This document shows, piece by piece, positions 26,801 to 33,158 of a DNA stretch of 64,000 nucleotides. This DNA is from Collimonas pratensis. Its GTDB lineage: Bacteria > Pseudomonadota > Gammaproteobacteria > Burkholderiales > Burkholderiaceae_D. A program made the position numbers and the translations under genes. The notes beneath the pieces were generated by a model. That model was not told where the DNA came from. It saw only the letters and a program-made list of their open reading frames with translations, and did not search any database. How positions within the stretch are numbered: the first letter of the stretch is position 1; each line of letters starts with the position of its first letter. The DNA lies in NCBI RefSeq assembly GCF_001584185.1, contig NZ_CP013234.1, forward strand, positions 3,038,001-3,102,000. Reading direction: 5' to 3'.

Positions 26801-27364
26801 GGCAACGATGCCCAGGCCACCGGCGATCCAACCGTGGCCATCGGCCAGAGTTCGCGCGCCAGCGGTAACCAGGCGGTAGCAGTTGGCACGACCGCGCAGG
26901 CGACGGCGAACAACTCGACGGCGATCGGCAGCAACGCCCAGGCCACGGCGGATAACTCGGTAGCGGTTGGCGCCAACTCGGTGGCCAACCAGGCCAATAC
27001 TCTGTCGGTCGGTTCCGCTGATAGCGAGCGGAGGATCACAAACGTGGCCTCGGGCATCAATCCAACTGACGCCATCAACGTGGCGCAGTTAAATAACTCA
27101 GTCGCCAGTTTAAATAATTCGATTCAGCAAGTTAGCAAGAAGGCTAACCAGGGTATTGCTGCGGCTACCGCAATAACGATGATCCCACAAATGCAGGACA
27201 ACAAGAATTTTTCGGTTGGACTGGGTGTGGCGAATTATTCTGGGCAAGCTGCTGTTGCCGTTGCTATGCAGGGAAGGGTCAAAGATGCTTTGACCCTTAA
27301 GGTTGCTATAGGGGTTAGTGGGGCACAAGCTACTTACGGTGCGGGAGCAAATTACTCTTGGTAA
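23840..27364 (+). CDS. Trimeric autotransporter adhesin (YadA/Hia type)
   Basis: 1174 residues, type Vc secretion, intact. Extended signal peptide MNKVYRTIFNRALKSWVAVS with cleavage near residue 54. A YadA-like head of short repeats (AIGMNAYADGRSVIAIGSSS; AIAIGRVSNASEGKAIAIGD) at about 150-220 is followed by a neck (ISGLAAGSKLDDAVNVAQLD, about 258-277). The very long coiled-coil stalk to about 885 is largely 14-residue repeats of the type LSTGLSTTKTDVAT, i.e. two heptads. A second head (VAIGNDAQATGDPTVAIGQS and more) at about 960-1060, a second neck (ASGINPTDAINVAQLNNS) and a C-terminal anchor ending GAGANYSW complete it. The DNA for the second head (about 26540-27070) is much GC-richer than the rest of the gene. 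Confidence 0.96.
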   Translation: MNKVYRTIFNRALKSWVAVSEISGARSKCSSSVAIAVVGVSSVAFTPNYASANVSHACETHQQSGQGISRFVVGGADCVSYIEGIGSQVTELDAKVTKQAPTQSDSGSVNGFVFRNMTGSIEGHTASVGTDGDLAIGAAARAKGEAFSSKGKDGASNVNNAPAIAIGMNAYADGRSVIAIGSSSNASSEHAIAIGRVSNASEGKAIAIGDYAKAQHANSIALGSGSRTTVGAQDHYKPYGFESVQSTRGELNIGNRIISGLAAGSKLDDAVNVAQLDAVKQELLKQITSTDLSTPGLESSYLDSLSKVGEALDVMQGSLKENATKDDLISVSTALSEAKTETKSLSTMFGKNKAKVLSLSTSLSSANAGVAILSTGLSTTKAGVTSLSDDVKAANADLRQLRVLLNGNTDATISTVSRVEALNTGLSTTKIDVASLTTGLSTASSDVAALSTGLSTTNSKLADLSDDVETVNDIAETLTDEVWAQSDRLDATKAGVASLATDLSATKTGVATLSTSLSAAGTGMATLSTGLSTTSSNVATLSSDLGKTKTGVATLSTGLSTATSNVVALSTSMSTTNTTVSALSTGLGSTKTDVATLSSGLSTANTGVANLSTGLSTTNSNVATLSSDLGKTKTGVATLSTGLSTATSNVVALSTSMSTTNTTVSALSTGLGSTKTDVAALSTGLSTATSNVVALSTSMSTTNTTVSALSMDLGSTKTDVATLSSGLSTANTGVANLSTGLSTTNSNVATLSSDLGKTKTGVATLSTGLSATKTDVAALSAKMHVHKSDIDKEMEKHAGQININGDQINKNGAVISEVRAAVDSLQVDMESSQSAIKTLSTDISTTKTDVAILSTDLSATNGIVAILSADLNTTRTDVTSLATVLEPLVDASNAAAQNGAMVGATILGAANSDGTVQTRGTSGSAIKNVNAATCTTATGVDATANGLCAQATKDGATALGSNAQAIDTNTTAVGFRALSLQAGSVAIGNDAQATGDPTVAIGQSSRASGNQAVAVGTTAQATANNSTAIGSNAQATADNSVAVGANSVANQANTLSVGSADSERRITNVASGINPTDAINVAQLNNSVASLNNSIQQVSKKANQGIAAATAITMIPQMQDNKNFSVGLGVANYSGQAAVAVAMQGRVKDALTLKVAIGVSGAQATYGAGANYSW
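25502..26131 (+). repeat. 42-bp tandem repeats in the adhesin stalk with 252-bp higher-order unit
   Basis: Fifteen consecutive 14-residue (42-bp) units. They are arranged as a block of six types (LSTGLSTATSNVVA, LSTSMSTTNTTVSA, LSTGLGSTKTDVAT, LSSGLSTANTGVAN, LSTGLSTTNSNVAT, LSSDLGKTKTGVAT), a partial block of the first three, and a full block again. Less regular units of the same length extend on both sides. Near-identical DNA copies make length change by recombination likely. Confidence 0.88.
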
Positions 27365-27411
27365 TTTTTAGGATGTCAGCCCGCCCTAATTTCTTGTTAT
27401 GGATATTGAGC

Positions 27412-28254
27412 ATGATACTTACTAAAAAGCAGTGGAAAAAGATAGAGCCCTTAGTCGTCGGAAGAGTCACTTCTTCCGGCGCCCGAGGGCGCGATAATTT
27501 AGGTTTTATCGAGGGGGTACTGTGGCAAGTGAGTGAAATGCGAGGTTGGAGCCATTTGCCATCTAAATTCGGGAGTTGGAATGCTATCTATGTTCGTTTC
27601 AGGCGCTGGAATGAAAGTGGGTGCTGGCATCAGCTTGTTAAAGACCTTGGTGATGATTCTGAGTTGGTCGCAATCTTCTCAAAAGTTGCAGCTTATGCTG
27701 ATTTGGAAACTACTAAAAAAATTCGGAGAATAGAAAGAGCGGAATTTGAAAAGCACTTATATTTTGAGAAATCTTTTGCTAAAAATGATGTTCATGACAT
27801 CACTATTTTTACAGATAGTCAGTGGCGGGAAATAGAGACACTCTTTGCCGGGAAAAAATATTATCCAGTGATACTTGGACGACGGGACCTTCGTTTTATC
27901 GAAGGGGTCCTATGGCTTATTTCTGAGGAGAAGCAGTGGAGAGAGATGCCGTCAAAATTTGGAGATTGGAGGGCTGTGTATGTACGCTTCAAACGCTGGG
28001 ATAAGTGCGGTTATTGGATAAGGTTAGCTGACGACCTAAGGGAGAATGATGTTCTTTTTGCAGCGTTTTCAATGATTGTTGGACATATCCATCAGACAAA
28101 AGTGAATGAACTAAAAAAAATAATTAGAAAGAATGCGCGAGAGAAGCACAGACTTATTGAAGAGACCGCTGCTACTGTGGCGGCTGATGTGTTGGTCCCG
28201 ACAAGTGATCTTCTACAGCCTGTAACCGTCAAAGCGTCAGGGGCGGTAACTTGA
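27412..28254 (+). CDS. Protein with two tandem DUF4096 (transposase-type) domains
   Basis: 280 residues from the ATG at 27412; an ATG at 27373 is also possible. It consists of two copies of the domain that forms the N-terminus of IS5-type transposases: LTKKQWKKIEPLVVGR with RDNLGFIEGVLWQVSE and FGSWNAIYVRFRRWNESG, and again FTDSQWREIETLFAGK with RRDLRFIEGVLWLISE and FGDWRAVYVRFKRWDKCG. The DDE catalytic domain is absent, so it is not a transposase. A basic linker and a Lys/Arg-rich tail follow. It begins 8-47 bp after the adhesin stop on the same strand, so co-transcription is likely. Possibly a DNA-binding regulator derived from a transposase (inference). Confidence 0.75.
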   Translation: MILTKKQWKKIEPLVVGRVTSSGARGRDNLGFIEGVLWQVSEMRGWSHLPSKFGSWNAIYVRFRRWNESGCWHQLVKDLGDDSELVAIFSKVAAYADLETTKKIRRIERAEFEKHLYFEKSFAKNDVHDITIFTDSQWREIETLFAGKKYYPVILGRRDLRFIEGVLWLISEEKQWREMPSKFGDWRAVYVRFKRWDKCGYWIRLADDLRENDVLFAAFSMIVGHIHQTKVNELKKIIRKNAREKHRLIEETAATVAADVLVPTSDLLQPVTVKASGAVT

Positions 28255-28391
28255 ATCTGCTCGATGCAAATCTCTACCCTTGCTACTGATCTCGTTATTT
28301 TAGACGTTAGGTTATCACTCATTTAGTCAGGTCGCAAGGGCTCTTGCGTCCCAATGCGCTTTGCGCAAATTGTATTCTTATCATAATTAAT

Positions 28392-28751
28392 ATGAAACGA
28401 GCATCCTTCCAAATAATATTTATCTCATTACTTATAGCAGGCTGCACCACATGGGTAAAGCAAGGCGTAAGTGATTATGATCGAGATGTCGACCTCGCTT
28501 CCTGTACCGCTATCGGCTATGACCGTTTTCGTTCTGAAATTATTACTTACAAAGTGCGCGATAGTTACTACGAACCAATCGTTACTACTTGCAAAACCGA
28601 TAAGGATGATAAAGAAAAATGCACCACGAAGGGAGGGGTATGGCATCCGTCGGAATACAGTTCATACGATGCTCAGGGTGGGACACGGAGTGCTTTTGTC
28701 GAGGACTGTATGTACCACAAAGGATATGATAAAAAATCTTTTTTCGAATAG
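28392..28751 (+). CDS. Small lipoprotein of unknown function
   Basis: 119 residues. Start at 28392 gives a lipoprotein signal peptide (MKRASFQIIFISLLIAGC; lipid Cys18). The mature part has five Cys and is polar and Tyr/Asp-rich (VKQGVSDYDRDVDLASCTAI), ending DCMYHKGYDKKSFFE. The pattern D-x-x-x-C then a C-terminal C-M-x-x-K-G-Y resembles small outer-membrane lipoproteins seen in proteobacteria, without known function. It lies between the adhesin module and the phage cassette. Confidence 0.65.
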   Translation: MKRASFQIIFISLLIAGCTTWVKQGVSDYDRDVDLASCTAIGYDRFRSEIITYKVRDSYYEPIVTTCKTDKDDKEKCTTKGGVWHPSEYSSYDAQGGTRSAFVEDCMYHKGYDKKSFFE

Positions 28752-28900
28752 TTCAGTGCCATGCTGTCGCCGCGCCGCAAATGAATTCAATAATCAGCCA
28801 CGCAAAAACCTCAACTGAAAAACTCCTGCCGAAATACCATCGTTAGCTAAAAACAGTGTTGCAACCACCGATTGAATTCGAGCTGATAACGGATACTTCC

Positions 28901-28921
28901 AGTGCGACGAGTCGCACTTTA
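28901..28921. terminator. Possible terminator between convergent genes
   Basis: AGTGCGA / TCGCACT with a 4-base loop, followed by TTTA. Located between the lipoprotein gene (+) and the lysis cassette (-). The T-run is short, so only a tentative call. Confidence 0.4.
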
Positions 28922-28984
28922 GTGAAACGCCATATGTTAAATTCAATTTCCTTAACCTAAAAAAACTAAACTGTGAGTATTTTT

Positions 28985-29503
28985 TTAATTTACCTGATTG
29001 GTGACTCTCTTTAGGAGCTCATGGTTTTCTCTTAATCCTAACGCGATTTCTCGCCAGGCTCGACAGGTCGTTGCGTTGAAAACGTCGGCTTCAACGACCT
29101 GAGCAAGCGAAACGCTGGCGGGTTCTCGGTCAGAATCGGCGGCAGGTCTGGGATCCTCACCTGACCAGGCGGCGTCGTACAAGCGCACAAAGCCAGCATT
29201 AACAGCAAAGCGATCGTTATCCGCTTGTGTGATATAGATCGGCACCTGCTTTTCAATGGTTTCTCCTTTGACGTAAATGGTCTTTATACGGTCGACATAC
29301 TTGATCTGCGTCTGAGTAACGACAGCCTGCTGTGCCTTGGCAATTTTGGTTGAGCGCTCGGCCTGTTGATTGACGTACGCAATGTGCTTTTCACCCTCGT
29401 CCTGTTTACCTTTGTAGTAGCAGATCGTGCCGAACACGGCAGCAGCCGAAGCGAAGAACAGCCAGCGCGCCCACCAAGGCAACACCTCTTTCAAAAGACT
29501 CAT
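28985..29503 (-). CDS. Phage i-spanin (Rz-like)
   Basis: 172 residues. One N-terminal membrane helix (about 10-30, WWARWLFFASAAAVFGTICY), then a periplasmic coiled-coil-prone domain (QQAERSTKIAKAQQAVVTQT), the layout of inner-membrane spanins that fuse inner and outer membranes at the last step of phage lysis. The start at 29503 overlaps the endolysin stop (ATGA). A second lipoprotein frame (29038-29256) is nested inside, as in lambda Rz/Rz1, which supports the call. Confidence 0.82.
   Translation of the reverse strand: MSLLKEVLPWWARWLFFASAAAVFGTICYYKGKQDEGEKHIAYVNQQAERSTKIAKAQQAVVTQTQIKYVDRIKTIYVKGETIEKQVPIYITQADNDRFAVNAGFVRLYDAAWSGEDPRPAADSDREPASVSLAQVVEADVFNATTCRAWREIALGLRENHELLKRVTNQVN
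29038..29256 (-). CDS. Phage o-spanin (Rz1-like lipoprotein) nested in the i-spanin gene
   Basis: 72 residues, in a different frame and wholly inside the i-spanin gene. A lipoprotein signal (RITIALLLMLALCAC, lipid Cys in LCAC) is followed by a short Pro-rich mature part (TTPPGQVRIPDLPPILTENP). Small size, lipobox, Pro content and nesting are the hallmarks of Rz1-type outer-membrane spanins, the partners of the i-spanin. Confidence 0.75.
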   Translation of the reverse strand: MKSRCRSISHKRITIALLLMLALCACTTPPGQVRIPDLPPILTENPPAFRLLRSLKPTFSTQRPVEPGEKSR

Positions 29504-30156
29504 ATGACCCCAAAAGCGCTTTTGCACGCCAACCAGCGCACACGTCGCGCGGCCAAACTCTCTACAGTGATGCCGGCACCATTAATCCGCGTCGACAGTC
29601 CATCAAAATCGCCTCTATCGGCATAGGCGTTACCGCCAATCGACAGCCAGAACCATCCCGCTGAGCGGGTTGCCAGCGCCCTGTCCGTGGAAAGCAATTG
29701 CGGCGCGGCGACGCAATCAATGCCCAGTGCAGCCGAGCACGCCGCGTAGTTATCGCGAAACGTGATTTGCTTCAGGCCACCGCCGCGATAGCGCCAGCCA
29801 TCGCCGGAGACGACGTCACCGTTGCCGTAGCGATTGGCGTAAACGATATTGGCAATTCGGATCTGGCGTTCTAGCGGCACTATCCTTTCTCCTGGCTGAC
29901 GACCAAGAACAGAAGCATGTGCGGTAATGCGCTTTCCGAATGTGGCAATCAGCCCCTGCACCGAATAATTAAACGACTCCGACAAACAAGACATCCCGGC
30001 ACTTTCGTGGCCGATCTGCGCAATGAAAGCCGCACACCTAGCCGGTGTGCCGATGCCGAACTCGGCCATCGCTGCATTGATCGGTGCCGCCCAGTCCGTT
30101 GCGCGCACGGTAGGAATCAGCAAAGCCGTTGAGAGCTGGGAGGCGGACAAATTCAT
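29500..30156 (-). CDS. Phage endolysin, glycoside hydrolase family 19
   Basis: 218 residues. Degrades peptidoglycan during lysis. The GH19 active-site region is clear: FIAQIGHESAGMSCLSESFN with the catalytic Glu and the second Glu at SE, then YANRYGNGDVVSGDGWRYRG-GGLKQITFRDNY. No signal peptide, so it needs the holin to reach the wall. The start at 30156 overlaps the stop of the upstream holin-like gene (ATGA), which decides between several in-frame ATGs. Confidence 0.9.
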   Translation of the reverse strand: MNLSASQLSTALLIPTVRATDWAAPINAAMAEFGIGTPARCAAFIAQIGHESAGMSCLSESFNYSVQGLIATFGKRITAHASVLGRQPGERIVPLERQIRIANIVYANRYGNGDVVSGDGWRYRGGGLKQITFRDNYAACSAALGIDCVAAPQLLSTDRALATRSAGWFWLSIGGNAYADRGDFDGLSTRINGAGITVESLAARRVRWLACKSAFGVI

Positions 30157-30419
30157 CGTTTCCACAGGCAGTTGCATTGATGCCACCGGCGCCAGAACCA
30201 TATGGCCAGAATGGCTACAGCCACATTCGACACCACCTCAGATTGCTCGCTCCAGAAACCAAAGGCATCAGGCCGCATGATGTTTACAAAGGACGTGAGT
30301 GCCACCAGGGACAATGCAGAAGTCCCCAGCACCTGCGTTTCCAGATGTTTGTTCAGCACCGCCCACAAACAAAACGCTAACAGCACCAGGTTAGCCAGCA
30401 TATTAATTAGTTGGATCAT
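30153..30419 (-). CDS. Holin-like membrane protein
   Basis: 88 residues with two or three membrane helices (MLANLVLLAFCLWAVL; LGTSALSLVALTSFVNIM; VVSNVAVAILAIWFW) and a basic C-terminus (RRWHQCNCLWKR). Position, size and topology fit a holin or antiholin of a lysis cassette. It overlaps the previous gene by 17 bp and the endolysin by 4 bp. Confidence 0.7.
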   Translation of the reverse strand: MIQLINMLANLVLLAFCLWAVLNKHLETQVLGTSALSLVALTSFVNIMRPDAFGFWSEQSEVVSNVAVAILAIWFWRRWHQCNCLWKR

Positions 30420-30762
30420 TTTTTGCTCCCAGATAACGGCGCTTCAACGTGCCGATAATGTCCGCTTCGTTAATTTCCTTAAATACTTCGCGCGCAGTGG
30501 CCAGCGCAAACAAACCAACCAGGAACTCGATACCGGAATGTGTCCGCGCGCCGGTAATGGCGAGCCAGTCAATCAACACCGGCGCAATGTAGATGGCACA
30601 CGCCAAGCCGGCGGCGAAACTGGACAACTTCTGCCACCAGTTCAAACCATCCCCCAGAAACTTCAGGGCAACCGCTGATCCGACTGCACCAGGCAATAGC
30701 GGTAACAGGTATTTCGTGACCCCCAGCCATACTGCCGCTAGGGTGCTTGTTGGTTCTGCCAT
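30403..30762 (-). CDS. Phage holin
   Basis: 119 residues. The start at 30762 follows a GAAGAGG site. Three membrane helices are visible (KYLLPLLPGAVGSAVALKFL; LSSFAAGLACAIYIAPVLI; SGIEFLVGLFALATAREVF), then a charged tail (KRRYLGAKNDPTN). This is the usual shape of class I phage holins, which open the inner membrane to let the endolysin through. Confidence 0.78.
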   Translation of the reverse strand: MAEPTSTLAAVWLGVTKYLLPLLPGAVGSAVALKFLGDGLNWWQKLSSFAAGLACAIYIAPVLIDWLAITGARTHSGIEFLVGLFALATAREVFKEINEADIIGTLKRRYLGAKNDPTN

Positions 30763-30809
30763 ACCTCTTCCCATCAATGATTTGCGCCGACAGGAACCTC
30801 GCATGGCCC

Positions 30810-32546
30810 CTATCGACTAATTACCTTACCTAGTGACCCTATCGCCTTGATAACCCCATCCAGGCGCCCTACTAAAGCAAGCTGCACCTTTTGCTCCAGC
30901 TCCCGATTCTTCACCCAGGTATCAAACGCCTTAGATTCCAGGAAATCCCGTGCATCCGAGATCCCCATGCGCATCGCTTCTGGGTACGAGGTGCTTGAAT
31001 ATAAACTCAAGCTAACTGCCATATTGCGCAGGTTTTCCAGTAACTCTCTTCGCGAACTCACTGACGCAGGCTGAAACTGGAAATCGGGCCGGAGGCAACG
31101 ACTCTGCCTCCGATCCCTCATGTGGTAATGCCACGAATCCCTCAAGGTCACGGAAACATGCACGCTATCCGGCGTCATATAACGGAAGTGTTCCGGGAGC
31201 TGCTTGCCCTGCATCGGCGTGATCGTCACGGAAAAGTCGCTCCCCGAATCCTGCAGTGCCTGAACATTGTTCTTCAACAGTGCGTAGATCGCCTTGTATT
31301 TCACCACCAGCATACCGGCACGGATCGGCACGGCTTTCTCGCCGTATTCCTTCAGCAACACGTCCAGAATCTGTTTTTTGACGGCAACGGCGTCGTGAAT
31401 ACGCGCCACCTCGGCTACGATTGTCATGCCAATAGCAAGAATGGCCGGCGTGATGAACACGATGCGATAGGAGTCGTCTGCGGCTTTGATGACGCGCACA
31501 ATCTCTTGTACGATCGATTCGCGCGTGGCGCCATCTGGCGGCACAAAGGAGACGAACAACCGGTTGATATTGTCCAGGCTCGGCCCGCGCACCAACTCTT
31601 CAATCGTTTCATTCCAAATCGAGAGAAATTTCAGGCCGGCGATATTGCGGCGAACCAGGAAATCAAACTCGCCCAGGTACACCGCTGTCTGGTCATAAGC
31701 TGACGGGTATTTGCAAAGCTCTCGCAGCGTCGCGATATCGATAGGTGCGGCGCCCGGAATCAATAGCGAGTCCATCGTGATCTTGATGAGGCCGTCTTGC
31801 GGCGCTATCGCATAGTCCAGGGCAAAGGGGCTGCCGGCGTCCGGCCGCACGTCCCCTGTGGTCTCATACACGGTCAGAGTCAGCACCTCGCCGACATTCG
31901 GCTGATAACCAACATAGCCGGCATAGCCAAACACGACGAACAAGCGCCGGTATTCGTCGCATTCCACATGGAATACCTTGTCGCCATTGGCAACATTCGT
32001 AAATTCCACACTATATGTATACGGTGTGCCGGCCGCATCGGCAACTGAGATACCGCTGATAAAGCGCCCGTCAGCTGGCTGCGGCACCTCAATCTTATAG
32101 AACGGCTGCGAGACGGTCACAGTGTGCTCAATGGCACGAACCTGCTTTTGCACCAACTCAGCATGCCCCACGCCGCCAGCAGCCACCATTACCGGCGAAT
32201 CAGCAACGTACATGCGTCCACTCGAATCCAACAGGCCACGACCGGCGCAAATGGCAAACGCAGTATTGGTAGGATTCTCAACTTTCACCTTCACGCGCGC
32301 CGGCGTCGCCATCGGCATCAAGCCCTTCAGCGACGCATCTGCCAGCACCGTCGAATCCCGCACCTTGTCAAACGGCTCCATCGCGCCGAGCTCAATCTGC
32401 TGCGACATCATCGCCATCATCTGGGCAATTGCGGACTGCGCCTGCAGCAGCCGCGGATCGCCCACCTGGTACAGCGCTGCCAGTTCGGGGAACTGCGAGA
32501 CAGAATTGACGATCACCCGATCAAAGTCTTCTTTGGAATAGGCCAT
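30810..32546 (-). CDS. Phage baseplate protein, J-like, with an unusual C-terminus
   Basis: 578 residues. It resembles myophage baseplate J/wedge proteins: N-terminal helical part (DRVIVNSVSQFPELAALYQV), a middle beta-rich section and a C-terminal repeat typical of these proteins (TRESIVQEIVRVIKAADDSY; KKQILDVLLKEYGEKAVPIR). After about residue 470 (SVHVSVTLRDSWHYHMRDRR) the text becomes unlike the rest and could be a second phage protein fused by deletion; I cannot prove this. It lies 47 bp upstream of the holin on the same strand. Confidence 0.65.
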   Translation of the reverse strand: MAYSKEDFDRVIVNSVSQFPELAALYQVGDPRLLQAQSAIAQMMAMMSQQIELGAMEPFDKVRDSTVLADASLKGLMPMATPARVKVKVENPTNTAFAICAGRGLLDSSGRMYVADSPVMVAAGGVGHAELVQKQVRAIEHTVTVSQPFYKIEVPQPADGRFISGISVADAAGTPYTYSVEFTNVANGDKVFHVECDEYRRLFVVFGYAGYVGYQPNVGEVLTLTVYETTGDVRPDAGSPFALDYAIAPQDGLIKITMDSLLIPGAAPIDIATLRELCKYPSAYDQTAVYLGEFDFLVRRNIAGLKFLSIWNETIEELVRGPSLDNINRLFVSFVPPDGATRESIVQEIVRVIKAADDSYRIVFITPAILAIGMTIVAEVARIHDAVAVKKQILDVLLKEYGEKAVPIRAGMLVVKYKAIYALLKNNVQALQDSGSDFSVTITPMQGKQLPEHFRYMTPDSVHVSVTLRDSWHYHMRDRRQSRCLRPDFQFQPASVSSRRELLENLRNMAVSLSLYSSTSYPEAMRMGISDARDFLESKAFDTWVKNRELEQKVQLALVGRLDGVIKAIGSLGKVISR

Positions 32547-32547
32547 G

Positions 32548-32835
32548 TCAGCTCACGCGCTCCTGCCAGCCGGCGACGTCGACAATCAGCTCACGGCGAT
32601 CCGGTAACGCATCAGCGTAGAACACGTTCACGGCGCCAGCCGGCATCGCCTCCAGCGCCGGCACGTCCTCGTGCATCTTGCCGATGAACGCATCGCCGAT
32701 GCCGGCGGCCATGGGATTTTGCAGCAGCGACTGGGGATCAGCGCCATAGTCGGAACCAAGATAGCCGTTAGGCGGCGTACTCAGCCAGTGGCTGACCATG
32801 GCTTGAATGTCTTGGGCGGTGATAGTCGGTTTCAT
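32548..32835 (-). CDS. Small phage structural protein upstream of the baseplate gene
   Basis: 95 residues, no signal peptide, acidic (ITAQDIQAMVSHWLSTPPNG; DALPDRRELIVDVAGWQERV). Its stop is one base before the start of the baseplate gene, so the two are translated together. Small proteins in this position in myophages are often baseplate or gpW/gp25-like components, but this one is not recognised. Confidence 0.55.
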   Translation of the reverse strand: MKPTITAQDIQAMVSHWLSTPPNGYLGSDYGADPQSLLQNPMAAGIGDAFIGKMHEDVPALEAMPAGAVNVFYADALPDRRELIVDVAGWQERVS

Positions 32836-33158
32836 GGCGATGATGATAGGGCCACCGCCAGCGAGGAAATGCTAGATTTTTCCTATTACTGCTGTACGAA
32901 GAAAAACTAGCAAGGGTCTACAAATGGTGCCGCAAAGAGTTGTGATTTTTTACGTTGACACGTAGCAGAAATCCGGAACATTTCCTAGTTATTTACTCCA
33001 AAACTGAAATAACAACTACCAGATTACATCGCAGAATTATTTTATCGAAAACAATTCTTTATCGTTGCTTCCCGCTCCGAATAGCCATTTCACATCAAAA
33101 TGTCATCATTGATTTGATGATGACGAATCCGAGGCGATTTGGCTACCTGGTTCATTTT
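32836..33158. other. AT-rich gap between phage remnant and autotransporter
   Basis: About 320 bp. No gene, repeat or terminator recognised. It probably holds the promoter of the baseplate-lysis genes. Confidence 0.35.

Noticed and set aside
24661..27078. 805-codon open frame opposite the trimeric adhesin, and several short repeat frames there
   Set aside because: Mirror of the repeats; repetitive antisense text without start or family support.
28985..32835. Complete prophage
   Set aside because: No capsid, terminase, tube, replication or repressor genes; only lysis and baseplate-type genes remain.
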